Below, piece by piece: positions 1 to 8,179 of a stretch of DNA of 64,000 bases. A program made the position numbers and the translations under genes. The notes beneath the pieces were generated by a model. That model did no database searches. It saw only the letters and a program-made list of their open reading frames with translations, and was not told where the DNA came from. Position 1 is the first letter of the stretch; each line of letters begins with the position of its first letter. The stretch is from DASYLJ01 sp964432595 (GTDB lineage Bacteria > Desulfobacterota > Binatia > DP-6), in contig CAYSOF010000023.1 in the NCBI GenBank assembly GCA_964432595.1, forward strand, positions 1 to 64,000, written 5' to 3'.

Positions 1-928
1 GACAGTTCGCGCTCGACCCGCTACACGTCTCCGTGAGGTCGCAGGCGCCAGCCGAAGCTCGGCACGTCTGGCCGGAGCCACGGAACTGACAGGTGCTCGT
101 ACAGCACGAGGTCGCGGATCCGTTCGCGGCGCCGAGGTCGCATTGCTCACCCACGCTCGAGTCGACCGTACTGTTGCCGCAAAGCGAGGTGTACGTGACC
201 GTGACGAAGTGGCCGTCGTTCGACTGGGTGCGTGAGGGTGAGCCTGGATACTGACAGGTGCCGGTACAGCCGGAAACCGTACCGCCGCCGTTGCCGAGGC
301 GCAGCGCCGCTTCGCACGAGTTGCTGCGCACGCTGCCGTTCCAGGTGAAGGTCAAGGAGTGGCCCTGGGCAGCGCCGTTGCTGACGCGAAAGAGCTGCGC
401 AGTGGTGTTGCTCGAGTTGAACGGCGTGCTGGTCGTGCTGCTACCGTTCCCGAGGCTGCCGGGGTCCCCAATGCTGATGGAATCGCCGGACTCGAGGGCG
501 AAGTTCGAGCTGCCGGTCACGCCACTGATGTTCGCCTGACCGTTGCAGCCGGACGCGTCGTTGAACCGGTTCATGTCGCCGGTGAGACGCGTGGCGATGT
601 CGAGTCGATACCCGCCCGGTGCGGTCGCGTTGAAGGAGACGTTGTGCTGCGCGTTGCCGCTGGTGTCGCGCGTGGAGCCGATGCCGACGTCGGCGTTCAG
701 CATCCAGGCGTAGCGGCTCTGGAATTGCGTGCTCGTGTTGATCGGCAGCGACGTGACGGAACCGCAGAATCCGTCGCTGTTGTTCGCCCCGCTACAGGTC
801 GAGCCGCTGTTGCTCGAGCCGATGCTCGACAACTGCGCAGCTGCCGGCAGCGCCGTGCCAATGATGCAGGCAGCGGCTACCAGGGCCGCTCCGAATCGCG
901 CCGACACCGTCTTCGTTCCCGTGCCCAT
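1..928 (-). CDS. Secreted Cys-rich protein with DUF4215/disintegrin-like region (3' end off window)
   Basis: An open frame starts with ATG at 928 and reaches the left edge without a stop, so about 309 residues of a longer protein are visible. Residues 1-31 form a Sec signal peptide ending A-A-A before Gln32. About 200 residues rich in Ser, Asn, Thr and Gly follow, suggesting an extracellular beta-sheet domain. Cys then becomes frequent: a G-N-S-T-V-D...E-Q-C-D stretch, then C-C-T-S-T-C and C-D-L-T-E-T-C-S-G. This spacing is known from DUF4215/disintegrin-like repeats of myxobacterial-type surface proteins. A GGGGGA ribosome site lies 6 bases before the ATG. Function is unknown; a secreted or surface location is inferred from the signal peptide. 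Confidence 0.75.
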   Translation of the reverse strand, partial: MGTGTKTVSARFGAALVAAACIIGTALPAAAQLSSIGSSNSGSTCSGANNSDGFCGSVTSLPINTSTQFQSRYAWMLNADVGIGSTRDTSGNAQHNVSFNATAPGGYRLDIATRLTGDMNRFNDASGCNGQANISGVTGSSNFALESGDSISIGDPGSLGNGSSTTSTPFNSSNTTAQLFRVSNGAAQGHSLTFTWNGSVRSNSCEAALRLGNGGGTVSGCTGTCQYPGSPSRTQSNDGHFVTVTYTSLCGNSTVDSSVGEQCDLGAANGSATSCCTSTCQFRGSGQTCRASAGACDLTETCSGSSANC

Positions 929-999
929 GTGCTTTCCCCCTCGATCTCGCTGTGAACGCGCGTTGCTCCCGCCCATTGGTACTAGAGCGCGTGAGGGGG

Positions 1000-1027
1000 C
1001 TACCATGGTGAATGGGGTTCCTGTCAA
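1000..1027 (-). promoter_or_regulatory. Possible promoter of the Cys-rich secreted protein
   Basis: A perfect TTGACA lies on the minus strand at 1027-1022, about 95 bases before the ATG at 928. The -10 region at the expected spacing is poor (GGTAGC), so only the -35 box supports this call. Confidence 0.25.
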
Positions 1028-1054
1028 CGAAAATAATCTGGTGGAGGATTGATC

Positions 1055-1083
1055 TTGCGGTCGTTCGCCGGCGGAGGGTAATG
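1055..1083 (+). promoter_or_regulatory. Candidate short-leader promoter of the STN-domain gene
   Basis: TTGCGG at 1055-1060 and TAATGT at 1078-1083 are separated by 17 bases. The -10 box ends only 10 bases before the ATG at 1094, so transcription would begin almost at the start codon. The layout resembles the stronger promoter before uvrB, down to the CCCGCCGC stretch between -10 box and ATG. Confidence 0.35.
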
Positions 1084-1093
1084 TCCCGCCGCC

Positions 1094-1936
1094 ATGCATC
1101 GCATCGTCCTCGCCGTCGTCGCGAGCCTCGGGCTGCTCGCGCGACCCGTACCGTTCGTCCATGCCGAAGAGGGATCGCAGCGCGTCATCGAGTACCAGAA
1201 GGACGTGCTCACCGTGAAGCTGGACAATGTCCCGCTCACCGAGGTGCTCGCCGAAGTCGGGAAGCAGAGCGGTGCCGAGATCCGCGGCGACGTCCTGCAG
1301 CCGCGCGACCTGACGTTGCAGCTCGACAAGGTCCCCTTGAAGGAGGCGCTCGAGCGGCTCCTCGGCGAGCAGAACTTCACGCTCACCTACGCCGACGACG
1401 GCGCGCTGCGTGCGATCCAGCTGAAGGGCGGCCGTGAGGCGGCGCCGGACAAGAACAAGCCGAAGCCGGGCGTGAAGTACACGGCCTTTCCCGGCGACGA
1501 GGGCGAGACCCCCCCGCTCTGGCGCGCCGTCTACGGCGTCTTCGACGACCGCGGCACCGTGCCGGTCGACGGCAAGCTGTCGATGGTGGTCGGTGGCGAC
1601 GCGGCGCGATGGGACGTCCTGGCCAACACGGCCATCGGCTCGGAGGATCCCGGGGTGCGCCGCGAGGCGGTCGAGGCCGGCATGGAGGCCTTCGAGAAGG
1701 ATCCCGACCTCGAGAAGGCGTTCGCGGAAGCGACGTCGGGCGCGAGCGACGCCGATCTCGCCGCGTTCGCGCGCGCCACGACGTTCGACCGCGCCGAGGA
1801 TCTCGTCCGCAACATCCGCAACGCGACCCAGGATCCGGCGATCCGCGAACGGGCCAACGCCGTTCTGCGCGAGCTCGGGAAGCTGCCCCACACCGGTCCG
1901 AAGATGCGCGAGCGGTTGAAGCCATCCAAAGGCTGA
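1094..1936 (+). CDS. Periplasmic STN-domain (secretin/TonB short N-terminus) protein
   Basis: The 280-residue product has a signal peptide (residues 1-24, ending V-H-A). Residues about 30-110 match the STN pattern: V-I-E-Y-Q-K-D-V-L-T, N-V-P-L-T-E-V-L-A-E-V and P-L-K-E-A-L-E-R-L-L, two beta-alpha-beta units as in secretins and TonB-dependent transducers. Residues about 165-270 are helical and Glu/Arg-rich, possibly HEAT-like. No barrel or secretin domain follows, so the STN domain stands alone in the periplasm, perhaps as a protein-protein adaptor. The ATG at 1094 is chosen because it yields the signal peptide. It sits 17 bases after a GGAGGG that is too far for normal use. The TMTC-like gene follows after 17 bases. 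The partner is unknown. Confidence 0.75.
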   Translation: MHRIVLAVVASLGLLARPVPFVHAEEGSQRVIEYQKDVLTVKLDNVPLTEVLAEVGKQSGAEIRGDVLQPRDLTLQLDKVPLKEALERLLGEQNFTLTYADDGALRAIQLKGGREAAPDKNKPKPGVKYTAFPGDEGETPPLWRAVYGVFDDRGTVPVDGKLSMVVGGDAARWDVLANTAIGSEDPGVRREAVEAGMEAFEKDPDLEKAFAEATSGASDADLAAFARATTFDRAEDLVRNIRNATQDPAIRERANAVLRELGKLPHTGPKMRERLKPSKG

Positions 1937-1953
1937 CCACGCCGGCGGCTTCG

Positions 1954-3918
1954 GTGCAGGCGCGCGGTCCTGCGTGGCTGCCGGACGCGGGGCTGGTGGC
2001 AATCGTCCTCGCCGCCTACGGGTCCGCCTGGCTGGCCGGCTTCGTGTGGGACGACGACGACTACGTGACGGCGAACGTCACGTTGCGCTCGCTCGACGGC
2101 TTGCGGCGCATCTGGCTCGAGCCGGGCGCCGTGCCGCAGTACTACCCGCTCACGTTCACGACGCTGTGGATCGAGCACGCGCTCTGGGGGCTCTGGCCCG
2201 CCGGCTACCATGGCACGAACGTCCTGCTCCACGCGGCGTGCGCCGTATTGGCGTGGCGCATCCTGCGCCTGCTCGACGTGCCGGGCGCGTGGCTCGGCGC
2301 CGCGCTGTTCGCCGTGCATCCGGTGCACGTCGAGTCGGTCGTCTGGATCACCGAGCGGAAGAACGTGCTGTCCGGCGCGCTCGGGCTGGGTGCGGCGTTC
2401 CTCTGGCTGCGGGAGGCGCTCGCGCCGCCCGGGCGCGCGCCGTCGCGCGACGCGTGGATCGCGGTGGGGCTCTTCGTCGGCGCGTTGCTCGCGAAGGCCG
2501 TCGTCGCCACGGTGCCCGTCGTGCTCCTCGTGCTCGTGTGGTGGCGGCGTGGACGTATCGAGCAGCGCCACGTCGTCTCGCTCGCACCGTGGTTCGCGGT
2601 CGCCGTTGCGTCGGGCCTGATGACGACGTGGATGGAGCAGACGCACGTCGGCGCGCGGGGCGCCGCGTGGGAGTCGACGTTCGTCGAGCGCGTGCTCATC
2701 GCGGGACGGGCGCTCTGGTTCTACGTCGGGTCGCTCGCGTGGCCGGCGACGTTGACCTTCATCTATCCGCGCTGGGTCGTCGACGTGTCGGCGTGGTGGC
2801 AGTGGCTGTTCCCGGTGGCGGCGCTCGTGGCGGCGGCGGCCCTCTGGAGCCTGCGCGGGCGGCTCGGCGTCGGGCCGTTCGTCGCTGCGGTCGTTTTCGC
2901 CGTCACGCTGGGCCCGGCGCTCGGCTTCGTCGCGGTGTACCCGCATCGCTACTCGTTCGTCGCCGACCACTTCCAGTATCTCGCGAGCCTCGCGCCGCTG
3001 GCGCTCGCCGCGAGCCTGCTCGTGCGGCTCGATCGCGCCGTCCCGCCGGTCGCGGCCGTGCTGCTCGCCGTGCTCGGCGTGCTCACCTGGCGGCAAGGGC
3101 TCGCCTATCGCGACGCCGAGACGCTGTGGCTCGACACGATCGCGAAGAACCCGTCGGCGGAGATGGCGTTCGTCAACCTCGGCGTCCTGCAGCAGGAGTC
3201 CGGGCGTCTCGACGCGGCGATCGCGAGCTACGACCGCGCACTGGCGCTCGACCCCGGCGCTGCCGACGTGCATCGCAACCGCGGCAACGCGCTCGCCGCG
3301 CAGGGACGCGTCGATGCCGCGCTGGAGAGCTTCGCGACGGCGCTGCGTCTCGATCCGTCGGATGCGCGCACGCGCAACAGCCGCGCGAACACGCTGGCCG
3401 GCGCGGGACGACACGCGGAAGCGATCGCCGAGTACGAGGGAGCGCTCGCGATCGACCCGGGCTACGCCGACGCGCACGGCAATCTGGCGAACGTGCTGGT
3501 CATGGCAGGACGGCGCGACGAAGCGCGCGCGCACTACGAGCAGGCGCTGGCGGCCGACCCCGGCTACGCGGAGGCGCAGCGCAACTACGGCATCCTGCTC
3601 GCCTCCGAAGGTCGTCTTCCCGAGGCCGCGGCGCGGTTCGCCGAGGCGGCGCGGTTGCGGCCGGGATGGGCGGCGGCGCAGGCCGACCTCGGCAGCGCGC
3701 TGGCGGCGCTCGGCCGACCCGCCGATGCGATCGGCCCCTACCGTGCGGCGATCCGCCTCGATCCCAACGACGTCGACGCGCACAACAACCTCGGCGTGGC
3801 GCTGGCGAACCTCGGGCGGCGCGACGAAGCGCTCATCCTGTTCCGCGAGGCGTTGCGTCTCGATCCGAGCAACGCGGCGGCGGCGGCGAACGTCGGCCTG
3901 CTGACGGCGCCGCAGTAG
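1954..3918 (+). CDS. Multi-spanning TMTC-like membrane protein with C-terminal TPR repeats (putative GT-C glycosyltransferase)
   Basis: The first ~400 residues contain about ten membrane segments; the last ~260 form about eight tetratricopeptide repeats with the A-x-x-x-Y-x-x-A-L-x-L-D-P pattern. Key signatures are W-D-D-D-D-Y-V in the first loop (acidic pair of GT-C enzymes), Y-Y-P-L-T in place of the TMTC Y-R-P-L-T, and H-P-V-H-V-E-S-V-V-W near residue 120, matching the TMTC H-P-x-H-T-E-A-V motif. Eukaryotic TMTC proteins are O-mannosyltransferases of the ER. A periplasm-facing protein or lipid glycosyltransferase role is inferred. The GTG at 1954 is chosen as the last start before the first membrane segment. 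The upstream STN gene ends 17 bases earlier and the downstream gene begins at once, suggesting one transcript. Confidence 0.75.
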   Translation: MQARGPAWLPDAGLVAIVLAAYGSAWLAGFVWDDDDYVTANVTLRSLDGLRRIWLEPGAVPQYYPLTFTTLWIEHALWGLWPAGYHGTNVLLHAACAVLAWRILRLLDVPGAWLGAALFAVHPVHVESVVWITERKNVLSGALGLGAAFLWLREALAPPGRAPSRDAWIAVGLFVGALLAKAVVATVPVVLLVLVWWRRGRIEQRHVVSLAPWFAVAVASGLMTTWMEQTHVGARGAAWESTFVERVLIAGRALWFYVGSLAWPATLTFIYPRWVVDVSAWWQWLFPVAALVAAAALWSLRGRLGVGPFVAAVVFAVTLGPALGFVAVYPHRYSFVADHFQYLASLAPLALAASLLVRLDRAVPPVAAVLLAVLGVLTWRQGLAYRDAETLWLDTIAKNPSAEMAFVNLGVLQQESGRLDAAIASYDRALALDPGAADVHRNRGNALAAQGRVDAALESFATALRLDPSDARTRNSRANTLAGAGRHAEAIAEYEGALAIDPGYADAHGNLANVLVMAGRRDEARAHYEQALAADPGYAEAQRNYGILLASEGRLPEAAARFAEAARLRPGWAAAQADLGSALAALGRPADAIGPYRAAIRLDPNDVDAHNNLGVALANLGRRDEALILFREALRLDPSNAAAAANVGLLTAPQ

Positions 3919-5412
3919 ATGGCGGTCGCCAGGCCGACGTGGTACGCGCTGCGCCCCGTGGGGGGAGGCCGTGTGGGGGCTGCCGTGGCGACGCTCGCGA
4001 TGCTGGCGGCGCTCGTCGCGGGGTGCGGCGACCCGCCCGCGCAACCCAAGAAGACACGGCTCGCACGCGTCCCGCGCGACTACGTGATGGGCTCGTCCGC
4101 CGTGACCGACGATATGACCCTCTTCGCGTACCCGCGCCGCGGGGCGGCGGGATACCAGGTCGTCCGGGACGGCGCGAAGGGGCCGGCGTGGGATGCCATT
4201 CACATCCGCAGCTTCGCGCCGGGCACGCGGCGGCTGTTCTATTGGGCCACGAGCGCCGATCGGAACGTGCTCGTCGCGGACGGCACGGAGGTTCCCGTCG
4301 GCCGGTCGCGCCACGAGTACCTCGCGTTCGATCCCACCGGGGCGCACTGGGCGGTGGTCGGGGTATCGCCGGACGACGCGTCGCCCGACGAGCGCATCGT
4401 GATCATCGCAGACGGATCGGTGCGCGGGCGCCATCGCGACGCCTCGGTCCCGGCGCTGTCGCCGGACGGCGCGCACGTCGCGTGGATCGCGCTCGAGCCG
4501 GCGGACGACGACCGCACCCAGATGCGGCTGCTGGTCGACGGTGCCGTCCGACACTCCGCCGACGTGACGCCGGGCGCATGCATCGGTCCGCTGCGACCGG
4601 CGGTCGATGCGGCACTGCTGCCCGCGGAAGCGCGCGTGCTCTATCTCACCGACGGACGCGTCGTGGCGTTGATGCGCGACGGCGAGGGATGGGCCGTGAT
4701 GCGCGACGGCAAGCCGCTCGCACGCTTCGCGAGGAACCTGCCGCTCGACATCGGCCAACCCCTGTTCGCGGTCGACGACGACGTCTGCCGGGTGGCGGCG
4801 ACGATCCTGGCCGGGTCGCTGGTCGCGGCGAAACGTGCGCCGGTCGTCGCGTGGTGGGAGCGGGTCGCCGGACCGGACGAGCGGTGGCGCGTCGTCCTCG
4901 ACGGCGAGCCGTCGAGCGAGACCACCTGCGTGAAGCCCTGGGAGGGGCAGGCGCCCGTCATCGCGCCGGACGGCGACGTCGTCGCGTACCCGTGCTACAC
5001 GCGCTACGACGAGCGCGGGCAGGACGTCTACGTCGTCGTCGGCGACCGCCGCTACGGCCCGTACACCGAGGTCTACGGCGTCACGCTGTCCGACGACGGG
5101 CGCCACGTCGCCTACGCGGCGACCGACGAGCCGAGCGGGATGTGGACGGTGTATCGCGACGGCGTGCCGTATCCCGAGCGCTACTACTCCGTGTGGCGGC
5201 CGCGCTTCGACCCGAGCGGCGAGCACGTCGCCTGGGAGGCACAGTCCGCGGTGAACGAGTTCGGGCACCTCGTGCTGGACGGGCGCAAGCTGACGTCCTT
5301 CCAGGAGCTGATCGAAGGACCGTCGTTCCTCTACCCCGGGTACGTGTCGTGGGTGGTGGGGCGTGCCCACCAGTTCGCGCGGGTGACGCTGCCGCTGCAG
5401 CCGAGACGCTAA
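3919..5412 (+). CDS. Beta-propeller-like lipoprotein of unknown function
   Basis: This 497-residue product has a lipobox ending L-V-A-G-C at about residue 36, so it is probably lipidated and periplasm-facing. The rest consists of repeated ~45-60 residue units with motifs such as F-D-P-T-G-A-H-W-A-V, L-S-P-D-G-A-H-V-A-W, I-A-P-D-G-D-V-V-A-Y and L-S-D-D-G-R-H-V-A-Y. This is the hallmark of TolB/WD40-like propellers. No catalytic motif is apparent. The gene begins directly after the TMTC-like stop and ends with 4 bases of convergent overlap with the C13 peptidase gene. A scaffold or ligand-binding role is inferred from the fold only. Confidence 0.7.
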   Translation: MAVARPTWYALRPVGGGRVGAAVATLAMLAALVAGCGDPPAQPKKTRLARVPRDYVMGSSAVTDDMTLFAYPRRGAAGYQVVRDGAKGPAWDAIHIRSFAPGTRRLFYWATSADRNVLVADGTEVPVGRSRHEYLAFDPTGAHWAVVGVSPDDASPDERIVIIADGSVRGRHRDASVPALSPDGAHVAWIALEPADDDRTQMRLLVDGAVRHSADVTPGACIGPLRPAVDAALLPAEARVLYLTDGRVVALMRDGEGWAVMRDGKPLARFARNLPLDIGQPLFAVDDDVCRVAATILAGSLVAAKRAPVVAWWERVAGPDERWRVVLDGEPSSETTCVKPWEGQAPVIAPDGDVVAYPCYTRYDERGQDVYVVVGDRRYGPYTEVYGVTLSDDGRHVAYAATDEPSGMWTVYRDGVPYPERYYSVWRPRFDPSGEHVAWEAQSAVNEFGHLVLDGRKLTSFQELIEGPSFLYPGYVSWVVGRAHQFARVTLPLQPRR

Positions 5413-7793
5413 CCGGCGGTTCCGCCGGGCCGCTTGCTCCACGTCCAGCCGTCGATGGCGAGACCCTTCTTCGGGTTGTAGCCGACGGTGTAGCTCTGCA
5501 CGACGCCCGCCCCGTCGACGAGCACGAACGTCGGCATGCCGCTCACGCCGTAGTTGAGGAAGGCGCGACGATCGACGTCGGTGGCGACGGTGCCCGGGAA
5601 CGGGCCCTTCAGCTTCGCGAAGAACGGATCGAGCAGGGTGGACGACTCGTCGGTGATCGCGACCACGTCGACGCCGCGCTCAGTGGCGAACGCGTCCAGC
5701 TCGGGCAGCGAGGCTTTGCAGACGCCGCACCACGTCGCCCAGAAGAACAGGAGATGCGGCTTGCCGTCGGCGAGCTGCGTCGGCGGCGTGCCGCGATAGC
5801 TCCCGAGCGTGAGCGGCGGCGCCGGCGCGCCGACCTTGGGCGGCGACGACAGCGACGGCCACTTCCGCGGCATCGGCTGCGGTCGCAGCGTCACTTGCAG
5901 CGGCCGCCCGTCGCGCCGTACGTCGAGCGTCGCCGGCTCGTTCACGCGCGACAGCATCGTCCACTCCCGGATCTGATCGCGCTCCGTGAACGGCCGGCGC
6001 GGCGGCCCGGTGACGATGTCGCCCGGCTGCAAACCCGCGGCCTTCGCCGGCGAGTCGGGATAGACCGCCACCACCGCGGCGGCGCCGTCGGTGAGCTTCT
6101 GCTGCGCGCGAACGTCCTCGGCGGCCTGCTTGAACTGGATGCCCATCCAGGCCGGCAGCACGTCGTCGGCGAGGGCGAGGTCGTCTTCGAGGCGGGGGAA
6201 CGGCTCGACGCGCGCGAGCTCGGTGCCCGGCGCGACGCCCGCAGCCGGGAGCGCGAACTGCTCGCAGTCGCGCAATGCCGCATAGGCGGCGCGGACGTCG
6301 GGCGTGGCCTTCGTCGCGAGCCAGACGCGGCCGGCGATGTGGGTCAGCAGCGCGCGCATCCGCAGCAGGACGCCGAGCCGCACTTCCATCCGGTACGCCA
6401 CCTCGCCGGCGCTCGCCGACTTCCGCCGCAGCACGTCGAGACGTTTGGTCGTACCGTGATCGGCGCGCGTCACCGGCGCGAGCTCGCCGAGCAGCTCGGC
6501 CGTCAGCGCGCGCGCCGCGGGCTGCGGCAGGTCGCGGATCTTGGGCTCCGTGAGTCGCGCGTGCCAGGCGGGACGCTTCAGCACGAACCGCTCGAGGTTC
6601 GCCCGTCGAGCCGAATCGAGCGCCGCGTCCCACGTGCCGTGGCTGCGTCGCAGCTCGAGGCTCGCGCCCTCGAGACGCTGCGCCTGCTCGTCGATTTCGC
6701 GGATGGAGCGCGGGCTGAACGAGCCGTACGCGTTGCCGATGCGGTCGAGCAGGCGGAGGTCGCTCTCCCATGCGGCGGGATCGGCCCATGCCTCGCGCAA
6801 GAGGCCGTCGAGGAACGGCGTCAGCTCCTGGCCGGATAGCTTCGCCGCGGTGCGCAGCAGCCCGTCGAGCCAGACGTCGGACGTGCGCAGCGGGACGTCG
6901 GGGGTCGCGTCGGTCACGAGGACGGAGCGATGCGCCTCGTCCAGCCGGCCGGTCTCGGCGAGCGCCTCGAGAAAATGGAACGAGTGGCCGACGTTCTCGC
7001 GGCCGCGGTTCTCGGGATAGCAGCCGTACGCGGGACGATCGGCGGTCGACGAGAAGAACCCGCAGGTCTCGCCGTTCGGCAGGCCGTCGCCGGAGCGGGC
7101 CGTCTCGAGCGCGGCGAAGCCTCCCGAGAAGCACTGCGACATGAGCGCCACGACCCGGACCTTCGGGTCGAGGGAGCGCAGCATGGCGCCGAGCTCCTGC
7201 ACCGTGATCGACTCGCCGACGCCCCACAGCGTGATGGCGTTGTTGCCGAGGTCTTCCTTGTTCCGGGTGCCGTGGTCGGTGACGTACAGGAACAGCGTCT
7301 CGCCGGGACGCATCGCGCGTCCCGTCGTCTCGAACCAGCGCCCGAGCTCCGCCTTCGTCGCCGGCGCCAGGACGGTGCCCTCGACCTCCGAGTTCTCGAA
7401 GACGATGGGGGTCCGAAGCGGCGCCTCGAGCCAGCTGCCCTGAATGAGCCAGAAGTCCGCCTCGGGCTGCGACTCGCGCATGGCCAGGTCGAGCCCCGGC
7501 TCGGCACCGTCGCTGCTGAGGACGCTGACCCGATCGCCCGGAACGCCTACCTGGGCGAGCATGGCCTTCAGCTGGCGAACGTGGAGCAGGTGCGACTGGT
7601 AGTTCTGTGCCGGTGTGCCCCCACCGTTCAGCAGCAGCACCTGGAGCCGGGTGACGTCCGGCGCCGATACGGCGCTGACTGGAACCGCGACCGGGGGCCG
7701 CGAGCCCCGGCACGAGACGATCGTGGCGAGGGCCAGAAGCAGTAACGGGGCCACCGCACGGCGGTGGCGGGGAGAACGGGGCACCGGCATCAC
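5409..7793 (-). CDS. Lipoprotein with C13/caspase-like peptidase, PDZ and thioredoxin domains
   Basis: The 794-residue protein begins with a lipobox (I-V-S-C, Cys28). Residues about 48-330 form a caspase-fold peptidase resembling family C13 (legumain/GPI8). The His is in L-Y-V-T-D-H-G-T (His174), preceded by a beta-strand, and the Cys is in A-L-M-S-Q-C-F-S-G-G-F (Cys221). A helical linker runs to ~540. A PDZ domain follows at about 550-640 (Y-P-D-S-P-A-K-A-A-G-L-Q-P-G-D-I-V). A TlpA-like thioredoxin domain (about 650-780) has W-C-G-V-C at 688-692 and a cis-Pro loop G-M-P-T-F near 753. The start is GTG at 7793 or the adjacent ATG at 7790. A cell-envelope peptidase with built-in redox chemistry is inferred. 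I recall no named family with this order. Confidence 0.82.
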   Translation of the reverse strand: MMPVPRSPRHRRAVAPLLLLALATIVSCRGSRPPVAVPVSAVSAPDVTRLQVLLLNGGGTPAQNYQSHLLHVRQLKAMLAQVGVPGDRVSVLSSDGAEPGLDLAMRESQPEADFWLIQGSWLEAPLRTPIVFENSEVEGTVLAPATKAELGRWFETTGRAMRPGETLFLYVTDHGTRNKEDLGNNAITLWGVGESITVQELGAMLRSLDPKVRVVALMSQCFSGGFAALETARSGDGLPNGETCGFFSSTADRPAYGCYPENRGRENVGHSFHFLEALAETGRLDEAHRSVLVTDATPDVPLRTSDVWLDGLLRTAAKLSGQELTPFLDGLLREAWADPAAWESDLRLLDRIGNAYGSFSPRSIREIDEQAQRLEGASLELRRSHGTWDAALDSARRANLERFVLKRPAWHARLTEPKIRDLPQPAARALTAELLGELAPVTRADHGTTKRLDVLRRKSASAGEVAYRMEVRLGVLLRMRALLTHIAGRVWLATKATPDVRAAYAALRDCEQFALPAAGVAPGTELARVEPFPRLEDDLALADDVLPAWMGIQFKQAAEDVRAQQKLTDGAAAVVAVYPDSPAKAAGLQPGDIVTGPPRRPFTERDQIREWTMLSRVNEPATLDVRRDGRPLQVTLRPQPMPRKWPSLSSPPKVGAPAPPLTLGSYRGTPPTQLADGKPHLLFFWATWCGVCKASLPELDAFATERGVDVVAITDESSTLLDPFFAKLKGPFPGTVATDVDRRAFLNYGVSGMPTFVLVDGAGVVQSYTVGYNPKKGLAIDGWTWSKRPGGTAG

Positions 7794-7805
7794 GCGCAGT
7801 GCCCG

Positions 7806-7833
7806 AGTGTAGCAGTGACGTCTACACGGGCAA
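7806..7833 (-). promoter_or_regulatory. Candidate short-leader promoter of the C13 peptidase gene
   Basis: On the minus strand TTGCCC (7833-7828) and TACACT (7811-7806) are separated by 16 bases; the -10 box matches 4 of 6 consensus positions. It ends 12 bases before the GTG at 7793, so the leader would be only a few bases. No Shine-Dalgarno sequence is seen. The same DNA can form an imperfect hairpin (7801-7831). Confidence 0.35.
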
Positions 7834-7861
7834 ACTGCGGATGCGGGCCCTCAGCGATCCG

Positions 7862-8029
7862 TCAGGAAGCCGGCTCGGCCGAGACCGGGCGCGCGTCGGT
7901 CGCGAGCTCGCGGCCACGCAGGCGCTGGATGAAGCGCCGCAGCTCCGGTCCGAACGCGACGCCCACGGCGACGGCCGCGAGCAGGCCTCCAAGGAGAAAC
8001 CTCTCCACGAACGTTGGATCGATGCTCAT
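7862..8029 (-). CDS. Small 55-residue single-pass membrane protein
   Basis: ATG at 8029 opens a 55-codon frame ending TGA at 7862-7864. The product starts M-S-I-D-P-T-F-V-E-R, has one hydrophobic segment (residues about 11-26, F-L-L-G-G-L-L-A-A-V-A-V-G-V-A-F), then a very basic stretch (L-R-R-F-I-Q-R-L-R-G-R) and a polar tail. The positive charges predict a cytoplasmic C-terminus. A strong GGAGGAGG ribosome site lies about 10 bases upstream, the main evidence that it is translated. It lies upstream of, and in the same direction as, the C13 peptidase gene. Function is unknown. No domain is recognisable at this length. Confidence 0.6.
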   Translation of the reverse strand: MSIDPTFVERFLLGGLLAAVAVGVAFGPELRRFIQRLRGRELATDARPVSAEPAS

Positions 8030-8179
8030 CGAGACCTGACCTCCTCCATCGTGCGGGCAGCGCAGTGTCGCTCAGGATCGAGGTGAAGGTCAACCAGAAA
8101 GTACGTCAGCGACGCACCAATATTCGCGATGACTCGCGCCCGCCTTGCGCGCTGCGATGCGCATCGCCACAACGGCGCC

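Noticed and set aside
359..955. Plus-strand open frames opposite the Cys-rich secreted protein
   Set aside because: They lack recognisable features. The minus frame has a signal peptide, a ribosome site and ordered Cys motifs.
1531..5442. A 1303-codon open frame on the minus strand opposite the STN, TMTC-like and propeller genes
   Set aside because: Its translation is Arg/Pro/Ala/His-rich without domains, as expected opposite high-GC coding DNA. The plus-strand genes have signal peptides, membrane segments and TPR motifs.
7801..7831. Imperfect hairpin between the 55-residue gene and the peptidase gene as a terminator
   Set aside because: It has a two-base bulge, no T-run on either strand, and coincides with a promoter-like sequence for the peptidase gene.
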